64,000 nucleotides of DNA from SG8-40 sp963792855. Lineage in GTDB: Bacteria; Pseudomonadota; Gammaproteobacteria; Burkholderiales; Eutrophovitaceae. The stretch is taken from the NCBI GenBank assembly GCA_963792855.1, contig CAWBXZ010000005.1, forward strand, positions 310,001 to 374,000. The letters are read 5' to 3'. A program made the position numbers and the translations under genes. Positions 1 through 9,814 of this stretch are shown one piece after another; positions within the stretch are counted from its first letter, which is position 1, and every line of letters starts with the position of its first letter. The notes under the pieces are model-generated. The model ran no database searches and had not been told where the DNA came from. It saw nothing but the letters and a program-made list of their open reading frames with translations.

Positions 1-1156
1 TGAACTGCGGATCAACAGGCATGGTATTCGCAAGCCTGGCCGTTTGTTCGACAAGTTGCGCGCGGCGTGTCTCCCAGTTGTGTTTCCCGATTTCTTCAAG
101 CCGCGCTGCTGCGCTGCTGCGTTGCTGCGCTGTCATTTTCTTGCGCAACAAGGCGTTTAGCGCAATGAGGGTTTCGCGCACATTGGCCTTGACAGCGATT
201 TCGGCCGGATAGTTTTTTCCAAGCTCCCAGTCACGTTCCGAAATCTGTACGATCGGCATCCCTTCCGGCAGCGGGTCAACCGGACTGTGCACGGACATTC
301 TCAGTACGTCTGCGCCCAGGACAATCAGCAGGTCGTAGTCCTCGAGCCGTGCGCGAACCTGTTTCTGGTTTCGGTTGAGGGCGCCCAGAAAGGCCCGATG
401 CCCGCTTCGGAAATGCGCCGCGTATGGCACCGTTTGCTGCACGACGGCTGCACCGAGGACATCGGCGAACTCGCCGGCTTCATCAAGCGCATTGCGGGTG
501 GCGAGTTCATGTCCGGCAATGACGAGCGGGTTTTGTGACTCAAGCAAACGGTTGGCGAGTTTGTCGAGCGAGTGGCCGGCTGGCCGCACGTCAAAATCGA
601 CGCGTGTCGGTTGGCCAAGATCGAGACAAGCCGTTGCATCCAGCACATCACCCGGCAGACTAAGGAACACCGGGCCAGTCGGGGGCGTGAGTGCCACCTT
701 CGCAGCACGCCTGATGATGCGCGGCAGGTCCTCGACCCGGTTGCATTCGACGGCCCACTTGACCAGCGGTTGCGCGATCGGTACCAATGGGTCGTAGAGC
801 AGCGGCTCTGTCAGTCCGTGCCCCTGCTCCTGCTGTCCAGCGGTCAGTAGTAATGGCGAGCCGTAGAACTTGGCGTTGTAGAGCGAGCCCATGGCATTGC
901 CCAGACCAGGAGCGACATGGACGTTTGCCGCTGCCAGCCGGCCCGAGGCACGGGCATAGCCGTCCGCCATACCCACTGCGACACCTTCCTGCAGTCCCAG
1001 CACGTAGCGGACTCTGGATTGCGCGCCAATCGCTTCCATGATGGCGAGTTCGGTCGTCCCTGGATTTCCGAACAGAAAATCGACGCCTTCCGAGGCGAGC
1101 AAATCGACAAAAGCGGTATAGCCGGTCGTTGATGGTCTTGTTAGCGGCTGATCCAT
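1..1156 (-). CDS. Benzoylformate decarboxylase-like ThDP-dependent enzyme (partial, C-terminus off the left edge)
   Basis: Reading the minus strand from an ATG at 1156 gives about 385 uninterrupted codons to the window edge. The N-terminus carries a FGNPGTTE-type motif that holds the cofactor-activating glutamate of ThDP enzymes, followed by an LQEGVAVGMADGYAR stretch and a GNAMGSLYN segment. This is the layout of the pyrimidine-binding and central domains of benzoylformate decarboxylase (MdlC family). The pyrophosphate-binding GDG motif would lie beyond the edge. Members decarboxylate 2-oxo acids, classically phenylglyoxylate in mandelate breakdown. Acetolactate-synthase-like or oxalyl-CoA-decarboxylase-like activity cannot be excluded without the C-terminal half. 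No operon partner is visible. Confidence 0.8.
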   Translation of the reverse strand, partial: MDQPLTRPSTTGYTAFVDLLASEGVDFLFGNPGTTELAIMEAIGAQSRVRYVLGLQEGVAVGMADGYARASGRLAAANVHVAPGLGNAMGSLYNAKFYGSPLLLTAGQQEQGHGLTEPLLYDPLVPIAQPLVKWAVECNRVEDLPRIIRRAAKVALTPPTGPVFLSLPGDVLDATACLDLGQPTRVDFDVRPAGHSLDKLANRLLESQNPLVIAGHELATRNALDEAGEFADVLGAAVVQQTVPYAAHFRSGHRAFLGALNRNQKQVRARLEDYDLLIVLGADVLRMSVHSPVDPLPEGMPIVQISERDWELGKNYPAEIAVKANVRETLIALNALLRKKMTAQQRSSAAARLEEIGKHNWETRRAQLVEQTARLANTMPVDPQF

Positions 1157-1472
1157 TTCTGGTTGACCCCAATGAGTGGTTGACTCCGATGTGTCCGTGC
1201 GCAGATGCGTGTCCGCCTGGACAACGCCTTGTGCTGATGTTAGCTGAGCCTGGCTTGCAGCGCCTCGGAGCCGTATGCGTGCGAGCGCAGACAACGTGAC
1301 CTGACCTGCCCGACTGCCGACACCGTGCCAAATCGGGACAGTCTACGCAAGCTCAAATACCACGGATGTAAGCGCCTACTATCGGCCTTTCGTTCCCGGA
1401 AGTTACAAACGCACGCAAATGGCCGGTATCCGCCTCCTTCACGGGTGTCTTCGGACGCGATCGCCCGATCGC
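1157..1472. other. Intergenic stretch, no gene seen
   Basis: These 316 bases separate the start of the ThDP enzyme from the stop of the histidine kinase, both on the minus strand. Only short unconvincing frames are present. No T-tailed hairpin, tRNA or repeat was recognised. It should contain the promoter of the ThDP enzyme gene. Confidence 0.5.
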
Positions 1473-2804
1473 TCAGTACGCGGGCAGCTGCAATTCGACC
1501 ATGGCGCCGCCGAGCGCGCTCTTGGCAATGCGCACTTTGCCGCCGTAGGCGTGCACGATCTCCCGTACGACAGACAGGCCGATGCCGTGTCCCGGAACCG
1601 ATTCGTCTGCGCGTGCGCCGCGGGCGAATACACGTGCGACGTCGTCCTCATTGATGCCCGGACCGTCGTCTTCGAAACGAAGCCACAGGTGACCATTCCC
1701 GCCGCTCGCAGAAATGCGTACCCTGCCGCGGCACCACTTGCAGGCATTGTCTACAAGGTTCCCAAGTACTTCCGTGAGATCGCCTTCGTCGCCTCGGAAG
1801 CGCAGGTCGTCGGCAATGTCCAGATCAACGTCCAGCAGCTTGTCCGAATACACTTTTTTCAACGCGGCCACGATGCGTTCCGTCGCGGGGTGCAGCGCAA
1901 CGGGTGTGCCGAGTGTTCCTCTCCCGGAGGCGGCAGCACGCTGCAGGTGGTAGCCAATGATGCGGTCCATTTGCTCAATCTGTTCCTCGATGGCTTGCGC
2001 GCTATCGGAAAGGTGTCCCCGCGCCGTGCCGCGGACCACGGCCAATGGGGTTTTCAGGCTGTGTGCAAGGTCCGCGAGCGCATCCCGGTAACGCTGTTGC
2101 TGCTTTCGCTCATGAGAGAGCACGGCATTCAGGTTATCTGCAAGGCGTTGCACTTCTCTTGGGTAGTGCCCGGTGATTTGCTGTTGTTTACCCTGTTCGA
2201 GATGATTCAGTTCGTCGGACACCTTTCGCAATGGCGCGAGCCCCCAGCGCAGCGCCAGCCACTGCGAGATGAGGAGCAGTACCGCCATCGTCGCAAGCCA
2301 TGTCCACAAACTTCGCCGGTAAAGACCAAGTTGTTCCTCATAAGCACCCGAATCCTCGGTAACGTTGAAGGTGAACGGATAGGACGAGGTCCCGGTGCTC
2401 CAGGCAATACCGTAAGATTTCTGCAAATAGCGCCGTCCGTCATGGCTGGCTCGCGAAAACGATTGCAGGCCAGCCGCCAGAGTGGGTGTGTCTGGCAGAT
2501 CAACCGACAGGCCCGACCGGGATTTCCAGACAATCGCGCCGTCGCCGTCAACTATGGATGCGTACAAGCCGGAATCCGGCAAGTCCAGCCTCGGTTCCGT
2601 TGCCCGGCTGGAGATTCGCAGGACACCGTTACTGTCGACCTCCGCGGCCGCCATCAACAGGTAAATCTGCGCCAGCAGGCGTTCTTCACGCGCGTTGCGC
2701 GCGCTGTCCCGAAACGTTCTGTCCAGCGTAAACGCGGACAGGATGACGAAAGCGGCCAGCACCACCGCGGCGCTAACCGTAATGCGGGCGTTCAGAGAGC
2801 GCAT
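1473..2804 (-). CDS. Sensor histidine kinase, PhoQ/QseC-like
   Basis: A 443-residue membrane kinase. A first transmembrane segment (about residues 8-26) precedes a periplasmic sensor of roughly 130 residues. A second segment (around 165-185) leads into a HAMP-like linker and then the phosphoacceptor H-box DLAHSLKTPLAVV. The C-terminal ATPase has an N-box (NLVDNACKWC), a G1 box (EDDGPGI) and a G2 box (GHGIGLSVV). It would autophosphorylate on the H-box histidine and phosphorylate the response regulator encoded just upstream. The 170-bp gap between regulator stop and kinase start is unusual for this pair. The frame stays open upstream for some 50 codons but offers no ATG, GTG or TTG, so the ATG at 2804 is retained. 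Confidence 0.88.
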   Translation of the reverse strand: MRSLNARITVSAAVVLAAFVILSAFTLDRTFRDSARNAREERLLAQIYLLMAAAEVDSNGVLRISSRATEPRLDLPDSGLYASIVDGDGAIVWKSRSGLSVDLPDTPTLAAGLQSFSRASHDGRRYLQKSYGIAWSTGTSSYPFTFNVTEDSGAYEEQLGLYRRSLWTWLATMAVLLLISQWLALRWGLAPLRKVSDELNHLEQGKQQQITGHYPREVQRLADNLNAVLSHERKQQQRYRDALADLAHSLKTPLAVVRGTARGHLSDSAQAIEEQIEQMDRIIGYHLQRAAASGRGTLGTPVALHPATERIVAALKKVYSDKLLDVDLDIADDLRFRGDEGDLTEVLGNLVDNACKWCRGRVRISASGGNGHLWLRFEDDGPGINEDDVARVFARGARADESVPGHGIGLSVVREIVHAYGGKVRIAKSALGGAMVELQLPAY

Positions 2805-2974
2805 GTGGTCATCACATCGATCGCGACGCGGGCATGCAACGGCAGGCGCGCAAGCGGCACAAAGGTCGACAGCATCGCCTGCAGTGGAATGTTCCCCGTG
2901 TGTGTCGTTGTCTGCTTGTGGTCATTTGTTCCGTTTCGTGCGCTTGCACCGCGCCTGGCTTCGAATATGAGGCG

Positions 2975-3652
2975 CTAGGCGCCGCCAAGCCTGAAGCGAT
3001 AGCCGCGGCCGCGCAGCGTCTCGATCGGTTGCAGCGTGCCCCGGGGGTCCAGTTTCTTGCGCAATCGCGCTACCAGAACCTCGATGACATTGCTGTCGCT
3101 TTCCTCGTCATGCGGATACAGGTGTGCCGACAGTTCATCCTTGGAAAGCACTCGGTGGCGTTCGCGAACAAGGTGTTCAAGTAGTCTGTATTCGTAGCCG
3201 GTCAGATCCAGCCGTTCGCCGTTCAGGGTGACTTTTTGTCCCGAGAAATCCAGCGTGACAGGACCGCATTGCAGGGTTGTTCCGGTTCCGCCCGAGGCGC
3301 GCCGCAGCAGCGCTTTGAGCCTCGCTGAGAGCTCTTCCATGCGAAATGGCTTGGTGAGGTAATCGTCGCCCCCTTTCTCCAGACCGCTGACCTTGTCCTG
3401 CCAGCTCGCCCGTGCCGTAAGGATCAGGATCGGCAGTTGGCTGCCCTCGCTGCGCAGCCTGGCGATGACATCGAGGCCGGAAAGGCCCGGCAATCCCAGA
3501 TCGACGATTGCTGCGTCGAAGGGATACTCCGACGCGAAATAGTAGGCTTCCTTGCCGTCGCCGGTCGCATCGACGGTGTAGGAGAGTTTCTCCAGTTCGC
3601 TGCGGATCTGCTGTTGCAGCGCCGGCTCGTCTTCAACGACCAGAATACGCAT
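2975..3652 (-). CDS. OmpR/PhoB-family response regulator, PhoP-like
   Basis: A 225-residue two-domain regulator. The receiver domain (1-115) shows the acidic pocket VVEDE, the phosphorylation site in AIVDLGLPG near residue 51, the conserved Thr in LILTAR and Lys in YLTKPF. The winged-helix domain (125-220) ends in the typical ETLRGRGYRFRL signature. Phosphorylation by the adjacent kinase should promote dimer binding to direct repeats about 11 bp apart. It starts 21 bp after the PepSY gene stop, so the two are probably one transcript. Assignment to PhoP, QseB or PmrA subtypes cannot be settled here. Confidence 0.9.
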   Translation of the reverse strand: MRILVVEDEPALQQQIRSELEKLSYTVDATGDGKEAYYFASEYPFDAAIVDLGLPGLSGLDVIARLRSEGSQLPILILTARASWQDKVSGLEKGGDDYLTKPFRMEELSARLKALLRRASGGTGTTLQCGPVTLDFSGQKVTLNGERLDLTGYEYRLLEHLVRERHRVLSKDELSAHLYPHDEESDSNVIEVLVARLRKKLDPRGTLQPIETLRGRGYRFRLGGA

Positions 3653-3673
3653 TTGCCGTCAAAACAATCATGC

Positions 3674-3997
3674 TCATCGTACGGCGCCGGTTCTGGCGTC
3701 GACCCGGAACACGCGAACGACGCCATCCGGAGTGAGCACTTTCACACGGTAGTGATCTCCCCCGTCCTGGGCATCCAGTACGCGTCCCCCGGTCTGCTGC
3801 CGTACGCGGTTGATCGCATCCTTCATTGAAACAGCCGGATCTGCGACCTTGATAGCCCGGGCCTGGAACTGGTCGGTCTGGACCAGTCTGCGCGCATGTG
3901 CGTCGTGCATACCCGATACCAACAGCACAAGGCCCAGTAGCAACAAGCCCGGCGCCGAAAAACTTCGTCTCAGCATCGTTGACAGTTTGTGTGTCAT
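3674..3997 (-). CDS. Secreted PepSY-domain protein
   Basis: A 107-residue protein with an N-terminal hydrophobic signal segment (about 13-35). One PepSY domain follows (about 48-105), ending in the usual VLTPDGVVRVFRVDARTG pattern. Small periplasmic PepSY proteins are thought to modulate peptidases or sensor kinases. This one lies immediately upstream of, and probably co-transcribed with, the response regulator and kinase. That context suggests a role in sensing or feedback in this system, which is inference. The start is not certain, because ATG codons at positions 1 and 8 are both possible. Confidence 0.8.
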   Translation of the reverse strand: MTHKLSTMLRRSFSAPGLLLLGLVLLVSGMHDAHARRLVQTDQFQARAIKVADPAVSMKDAINRVRQQTGGRVLDAQDGGDHYRVKVLTPDGVVRVFRVDARTGAVR

Positions 3998-4063
3998 TGT
4001 GGCCGATGATCTCCGATGCTGTAGCGCTCCGCAACCCGGCGCAAGGCCTGCCGTACTGGCAGG

Positions 4064-4600
4064 TCAGCGATCCCATGGGTCGCCGATATCCTGCTCTGTG
4101 CCCAGCGGCTCGATGGCGACGCGAAGGCGAAGTCTGCGTCCAGGATCATAGGGCAGGAGTGCGGTTCGCGTTTGTCCATGATAACGGTACACGACATGGT
4201 AGCCGCTGAGCCGGGTTTCCCACTGATCGATTGTTTCGCAATGCCTGACCTCGTGCTCGGTGTAGGTTTCCCGGTCGCGCTTCGACATCCGGTCGCCGAC
4301 GATGGCGCCGATCGCGGCACCTGCCGCCGACGCAGCCACTCGGCCATTGCCATTGCCTACCTGGGCGCCGAGAATGCCGCCGGCAATGCCGCCGATGATC
4401 GGACCAGCCAGCGAACCGCGACGGTGTTCCCGTCCCGGTACGTACTCGGTTTCGCACACTTCGCGCGGCCGGTTGACTTCCTCGTATTGTGGCGTGACCT
4501 TGATGACGCGAGCGTAGTCTTCGAATACATGATTCGCCTGGGCGGCGGATGCCGAACACGCCAGCGTTACGAAGGTTGCGATGGATACAACTTTTATCAT
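4064..4600 (-). CDS. Glycine-zipper 2TM envelope protein
   Basis: A 178-residue exported protein. The signal peptide ends near the ASAAQA of residues 17-22. Residues 63-100 form a glycine-zipper segment (GPIIGGIAGGILGAQVGNGNG, then AAGAAIGAIVGDRMSK), the hallmark of Rick_17kDa/2TM outer-membrane-associated proteins. Two Cys in the mature part (CETEYVPG and RHCETI) could pair. An AGGAG ribosome site precedes the ATG at 4600. Such proteins are linked to envelope stress. The gene belongs to a same-strand group leading into the two-component system. Confidence 0.75.
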   Translation of the reverse strand: MIKVVSIATFVTLACSASAAQANHVFEDYARVIKVTPQYEEVNRPREVCETEYVPGREHRRGSLAGPIIGGIAGGILGAQVGNGNGRVAASAAGAAIGAIVGDRMSKRDRETYTEHEVRHCETIDQWETRLSGYHVVYRYHGQTRTALLPYDPGRRLRLRVAIEPLGTEQDIGDPWDR

Positions 4601-4702
4601 GATAGGTCTCCTGGTAAGAATCGGCAGGGATGGCCTGCGTCATCGCCGCTGGCGCGCTGCGCCAACGGCAGATGAGCGCAAGTGTTTCCGTTTTGTTTCA
4701 CA

Positions 4703-4709
4703 GCTGAAC
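4703..4709 (-). promoter_or_regulatory. Single GTTCAGC motif upstream of the glycine-zipper gene
   Basis: On the minus strand the heptamer GTTCAGC lies about 100 bp upstream of the glycine-zipper ATG. The same heptamer occurs twice, 11 bp apart, upstream of the His-rich gene. It is a candidate half-site for the adjacent OmpR-family regulator; this is inference from repetition and position. Confidence 0.3.
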
Positions 4710-4725
4710 GCTCGAGAGTGAGTGC

Positions 4726-5097
4726 TCAAAAGTGCCCGTGAAGAATGATGCTCAGGCGATTGGGTGGCACGTGGCGGTAGTGATGTGAGCCATGCCGCGC
4801 GTGCGGTCGGGGATACCCGCCATAGTCGCGATAGTGTCGCTGCGACGACCAGCGGTGGCCGTGATGCCAGCGATTTCCTTTGCCCCAGCCCGGACCATGA
4901 CGATAGTGTCTTGCATGGTGCCCGGACCTGGCGTGTACCCGGTCCTTACGACGATGGCCGTCATCCCAGTGGCGTTGCTGTCCGTGTTCGGCGCGTGGCC
5001 GGTCGTGCCCGCCGCCTTTTCCAGGGCCGGCCAGGGCAATGGTGCTGCCGCCTGCCAGGGCGGCGCCGAGAAGTAGTGCAATCAGCTTGGTTTTCAT
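4726..5097 (-). CDS. Small secreted histidine-rich protein
   Basis: A 123-residue protein with a clean signal peptide (about 1-23, ending IALA) and a mature part dominated by His, Arg, Gly, Tyr and Trp. Many HY, HR and HGH clusters run through it. An AAGGAG ribosome site precedes the ATG. Composition suggests metal binding or a periplasmic RcnB-like protein, but no defining domain motif was recognised. It is the first gene of the minus-strand series that continues into the glycine-zipper, PepSY, regulator and kinase genes. Confidence 0.7.
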   Translation of the reverse strand: MKTKLIALLLGAALAGGSTIALAGPGKGGGHDRPRAEHGQQRHWDDGHRRKDRVHARSGHHARHYRHGPGWGKGNRWHHGHRWSSQRHYRDYGGYPRPHARHGSHHYRHVPPNRLSIILHGHF

Positions 5098-5440
5098 GGC
5101 GTATCTCCTTGTGATTAACGGGCCAGGACTGTCCTGGTTGCGTGCAGATTACGCAGCCCATGCTGAACCGAGGCTGAACGAAAAGCGTTATTTGAATCAG
5201 TGACATACAGGTCCTGTTATCGGCTTGTTTCGTCTTTTTCGGGGCGGCCTACGGGAACGCGCCATCTGGCAGATGGATTGGTGCGGCATCACGACTGATG
5301 CAGGAAGGCGCACATACAAATCTGCGCTGGAAAGTGCTGCGGCCGTCAGCCTGTATCGTTATGGTCTTTGCCCGTATGTTTCCGGATGACTTCCGGTTGC
5401 AGGCTCTGGGGTTGAGCCATTTCGCAAGGAGCTGTCAAAG
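5098..5440. other. Divergent intergenic region
   Basis: These 343 bases lie between the His-rich gene (minus strand) and the CurA-like gene (plus strand). They hold the two divergent promoters and the 11-bp-spaced heptamer pair at 5162-5179. No gene-like frame was found. The plus-strand gene has an AAGGAG ribosome site at its 3' end. Confidence 0.5.
5162..5179 (-). promoter_or_regulatory. Tandem GTTCAGC repeats, candidate response-regulator site
   Basis: On the minus strand the sequence reads GTTCAGC, four bases, GTTCAGC. These are two perfect heptamers in direct orientation 11 bp apart, about 65-80 bp upstream of the His-rich gene. This geometry is typical of OmpR/PhoB-family dimers. The adjacent regulator is the obvious candidate, but binding is inferred. 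Confidence 0.45.
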
Positions 5441-6454
5441 ATGAGAAATCGCCAGGTAAGACTCAAAACCCGCCCCGAGGGCATCCCGCAAGCCGGGCAT
5501 TTCGAGATTGCCGAAGCGCCGGTGCCGGAGCTTGCGCAGAATGAAGTCCTGATTCGAAACATCTACCTTTCGGTGGACCCGGCGATGCGCGGCTGGATCG
5601 TGGACAAGACCGGCTACTCGGCACCGGTCGGGATCGGGGAAGTCATGCGTTCCTTCGCGACCGGGCGCGTAGAAGACTCACGCCATCCGGATTACTCGAG
5701 GGGCGATCTGGTCACGGGGATGTTCGGCTGGCAGGACTACGCGGTCGTGCAGGCGTCGGCAATCCAGCGCAAGGTTACCGAGCACGGCGTGCCGCTTTCA
5801 ACGTCGCTGGGTGTTTTGGGCCTGAATGGCGTGACAGCCTATTTCGGATTGCTTGACGTTGGCCAGCCCGCCAAGGGCGAGACACTGGTTGTGTCCACAG
5901 CCGCGGGATCGGTTGGCTCGTGCGTCGGGCAGATTGGCAAGGCGATCGGTTGCCGCAGCGTCGGCATTGCGGGAGGCGCCGCAAAGACGCGCTTGTGTCT
6001 TGACGAGTTCGGTTTTGACGCCGCGATCGATTATAAATCCGCTGAACTCGATGCGGCACTGGCATCGGCATGCCCGGACGGCATCGACGTCTACTTCGAC
6101 AACACCGCCGGATCCATTTCCGATGCCGTGCTCAAACAACTCAACATCGGCGCTCGCGTGGTCATTTGCGGTACGGCGTCCGTGCAGCGTTGGGACCCGA
6201 TCCCGCAGGGACCGCGTGTCGAGCGGCATTTGCTGGTCAAGCGCGCCCGCATGCAAGGCTTTGTCGTATTCGATTACGCACATCGCTATGACGAGGCCAG
6301 GGCAAAACTTGCTGAATGGATAGGCGACGGCACAATCCGGTATCGTGAAGACATCCTCGAAGGTCTGCAGCATGCGCCGGGCGCAATCGCTGGGCTGTAT
6401 CGAGGAGAAAACCTCGGCAAGCGGCTTATACGTATCGCGCCGGAGGACGTCTGA
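5441..6454 (+). CDS. NADP-dependent medium-chain oxidoreductase, CurA/leukotriene B4 dehydrogenase type
   Basis: A 337-residue zinc-free MDR enzyme. The opening RPEGIPQAGHFEIAEAP and the SVDPAMRGWI segment are characteristic of the CurA/PTGR family. A Rossmann segment AAGSVGSCVGQIGKAIGCR (about 150-170) binds NADPH. The family reduces the double bond of alpha,beta-unsaturated ketones and aldehydes, including curcumin and lipid-derived enones. An AAGGAG site precedes the ATG. Its stop lies only 3 bp from the convergent glnS stop, so no terminator separates the two. Confidence 0.87.
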   Translation: MRNRQVRLKTRPEGIPQAGHFEIAEAPVPELAQNEVLIRNIYLSVDPAMRGWIVDKTGYSAPVGIGEVMRSFATGRVEDSRHPDYSRGDLVTGMFGWQDYAVVQASAIQRKVTEHGVPLSTSLGVLGLNGVTAYFGLLDVGQPAKGETLVVSTAAGSVGSCVGQIGKAIGCRSVGIAGGAAKTRLCLDEFGFDAAIDYKSAELDAALASACPDGIDVYFDNTAGSISDAVLKQLNIGARVVICGTASVQRWDPIPQGPRVERHLLVKRARMQGFVVFDYAHRYDEARAKLAEWIGDGTIRYREDILEGLQHAPGAIAGLYRGENLGKRLIRIAPEDV

Positions 6455-6457
6455 GAG

Positions 6458-8233
<1,776 letters not shown>

Positions 8234-8298
8234 TCGAAACAATGGCGGCCCGGCCCGGGCGGGCTCGCGACATCGCACAAGCGTCCGGCGTGGCAGCC

Positions 8299-8324
8299 AA
8301 AAAAAGCGGCCCTGTCCGGGCCGC
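8299..8324 (-). terminator. Rho-independent terminator after the crotonase gene
   Basis: On the minus strand a 7-bp perfect GC stem (GCGGCCC with GGGCCGC, 5-base loop, 8306-8324) is followed by a run of seven T (8305-8299). It lies about 140 bp downstream of the crotonase stop and upstream of glnS. Confidence 0.88.
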
Positions 8325-8462
8325 GGTGGACAATCATTGTAACTGAGCTCATTTCATTACCGGGCGAACCGGCGACGGAAGATACTTCCGTTGGGAGATT
8401 TTGGCAAAGGGTAAATGGCGAAAGACGACAGGCGCTGTACAGGCGGCAGCAAAGCGATCGGG

Positions 8463-9227
8463 TTATTTTCGCTGGCTGCGCTGCAGGAATTTTTGCATCG
8501 CGGCCTGTGGTTCGCCGCTTGCGTAGGCTTGTTTCTGTAACTCGATCGCGACCGGGAGAGCGGACTCGAAGGCATCCTCGGTCAAGGCACGAAAGCGCTG
8601 CTTGGTCAGGCGCATCGCTGTAGGTGCGAGCCTGCCAAGCTGTTCTGCCAGGTCGAGGGCGGTTTCGAGGACGGAATCTTTGGGCACCAGCCTGTTCAGC
8701 AACCCGATCTCGTAGGCACGCTGCCCGCTGATCAGTTCTCCCGTCAGGGAGAGTTCGATGTTGTGACCGATGCCAAGGTGCTGGGTCATCAATGCGCTGC
8801 CCACGATCGAAGCCAGACCGGCTTTGATTTCCGGCTGTCCGATTTTCATTTCGGCAAACCCTACCCTCAGGTCACAGCACAGTCCGATCTGAAAACCTGC
8901 GCCCGCGGCAACGCCGTTAAAGGCGGCGACTGCGGGCTTTTCCAGTGCGCGAACCGCCCGGTACATCGCATGGTTGGAACTGAGCCAGGCTTCTACGTCA
9001 TTCGCGTCGTAACGCGATGTCTCGCCGAGATCCTGTCCCGAGCAAAATGCCTTGTCGCCGGCTCCGGTGATGACAATGGCGCGAACCGAGTCATTGTTGC
9101 TGGCGCGTTCCAGCGTTTCGATCAACAGCTTTCGCAGTTCGCTGTTGATTGCGTTAAACGACTTCGGGCGATTAAGCGTAATGAGCAAGGTCTGCTCGTG
9201 TTGATCGGTGATCAGCAGGTTTTCCAT
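8463..9227 (-). CDS. Enoyl-CoA hydratase/isomerase (crotonase family)
   Basis: A 254-residue crotonase. The N-terminus ITLNRPKSFNAIN is typical. The first oxyanion-hole segment is AFCSGQDLGE, and the second is NGVAAGAGFQIGLCCDLRV (about 103-121). The acidic residue expected in the second catalytic position is the Glu of GQPEIKAGL. It probably hydrates or isomerises 2-enoyl-CoA in fatty or phenylacetate-type acid oxidation. The SGQDLGE form resembles PaaG-like 1,2-epoxyphenylacetyl-CoA isomerases, but no paa genes are nearby. It appears monocistronic, with its own terminator. Confidence 0.87.
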   Translation of the reverse strand: MENLLITDQHEQTLLITLNRPKSFNAINSELRKLLIETLERASNNDSVRAIVITGAGDKAFCSGQDLGETSRYDANDVEAWLSSNHAMYRAVRALEKPAVAAFNGVAAGAGFQIGLCCDLRVGFAEMKIGQPEIKAGLASIVGSALMTQHLGIGHNIELSLTGELISGQRAYEIGLLNRLVPKDSVLETALDLAEQLGRLAPTAMRLTKQRFRALTEDAFESALPVAIELQKQAYASGEPQAAMQKFLQRSQRK

Positions 9228-9375
9228 CTTGTTTTCCGATGCGGGATATTGATTGGATTCAGGATTTCACGGCTGGAGGGCGCACGTTTCTTCATGCACC
9301 GAGGCAGTACGCACTCATTTCAGGCGTATGCTTAAATAACAGCAAGTTGGTCATTTGCACTGAAAGGTCTTGCCG

Positions 9376-9804
9376 ATGCATCGCCTGCAAAAGATATTCT
9401 ACGTGCTGGCCGTTGCAGCCATGCCGGTTACCGCTGCGCCGGATTTTCCCGACGCACCGGGTGATGCGTCTGCCGCCGCTGCGCGCGGGCTCCAGCGCCT
9501 TGATGTGGCTGCCCTCAAAAAAACATTTACGGGTGAGCACCTGGAGCAGGACACCAACGGAAAGGCTTACCGCGTTCAATACGGTGCCGATGGCAGCGTT
9601 ATCCTCAGTGACCCGGTCGGGCTCATTGACCGGGGCACTTTCAGCATTACCCGCCAAAATGGTGGTGGCGTCTGCTTGCGGCTGGAACAGCAGATGAACC
9701 AGCGCATGTGCGCGATCTGGTTCAGGGCCGATGACGCCGTGCATTTGTTCGGCTATAACCCGCGGGATGGAAACCTACGCGCCGTATCGCGGCCGGGTCA
9801 GTAG
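9376..9804 (+). CDS. Secreted conserved protein, DUF995-like pattern
   Basis: A 142-residue protein with a signal peptide (about 1-20, ending VTAA). The mature domain contains a repeated G-x-S-x-x-D-x-G pattern and two cysteines in GGVCLRLEQQMNQRMCAIW that could form a disulphide. The arrangement resembles small exported DUF995 proteins, whose function is unknown; that link is tentative. The ATG at 9376 is preferred over an in-frame TTG six bases earlier, because an AAAGG ribosome site lies 8 bases before it. It runs convergently into the enolase-superfamily gene, 10 bp apart. Confidence 0.65.
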   Translation: MHRLQKIFYVLAVAAMPVTAAPDFPDAPGDASAAAARGLQRLDVAALKKTFTGEHLEQDTNGKAYRVQYGADGSVILSDPVGLIDRGTFSITRQNGGGVCLRLEQQMNQRMCAIWFRADDAVHLFGYNPRDGNLRAVSRPGQ

Positions 9805-9814
9805 TGAGCGGTGG

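Noticed and set aside
1419..2978. 519-codon plus-strand frame opposite the histidine kinase
   Set aside because: It is antisense to a gene with clear H, N and G boxes, and its composition is that of a GC-rich shadow frame.
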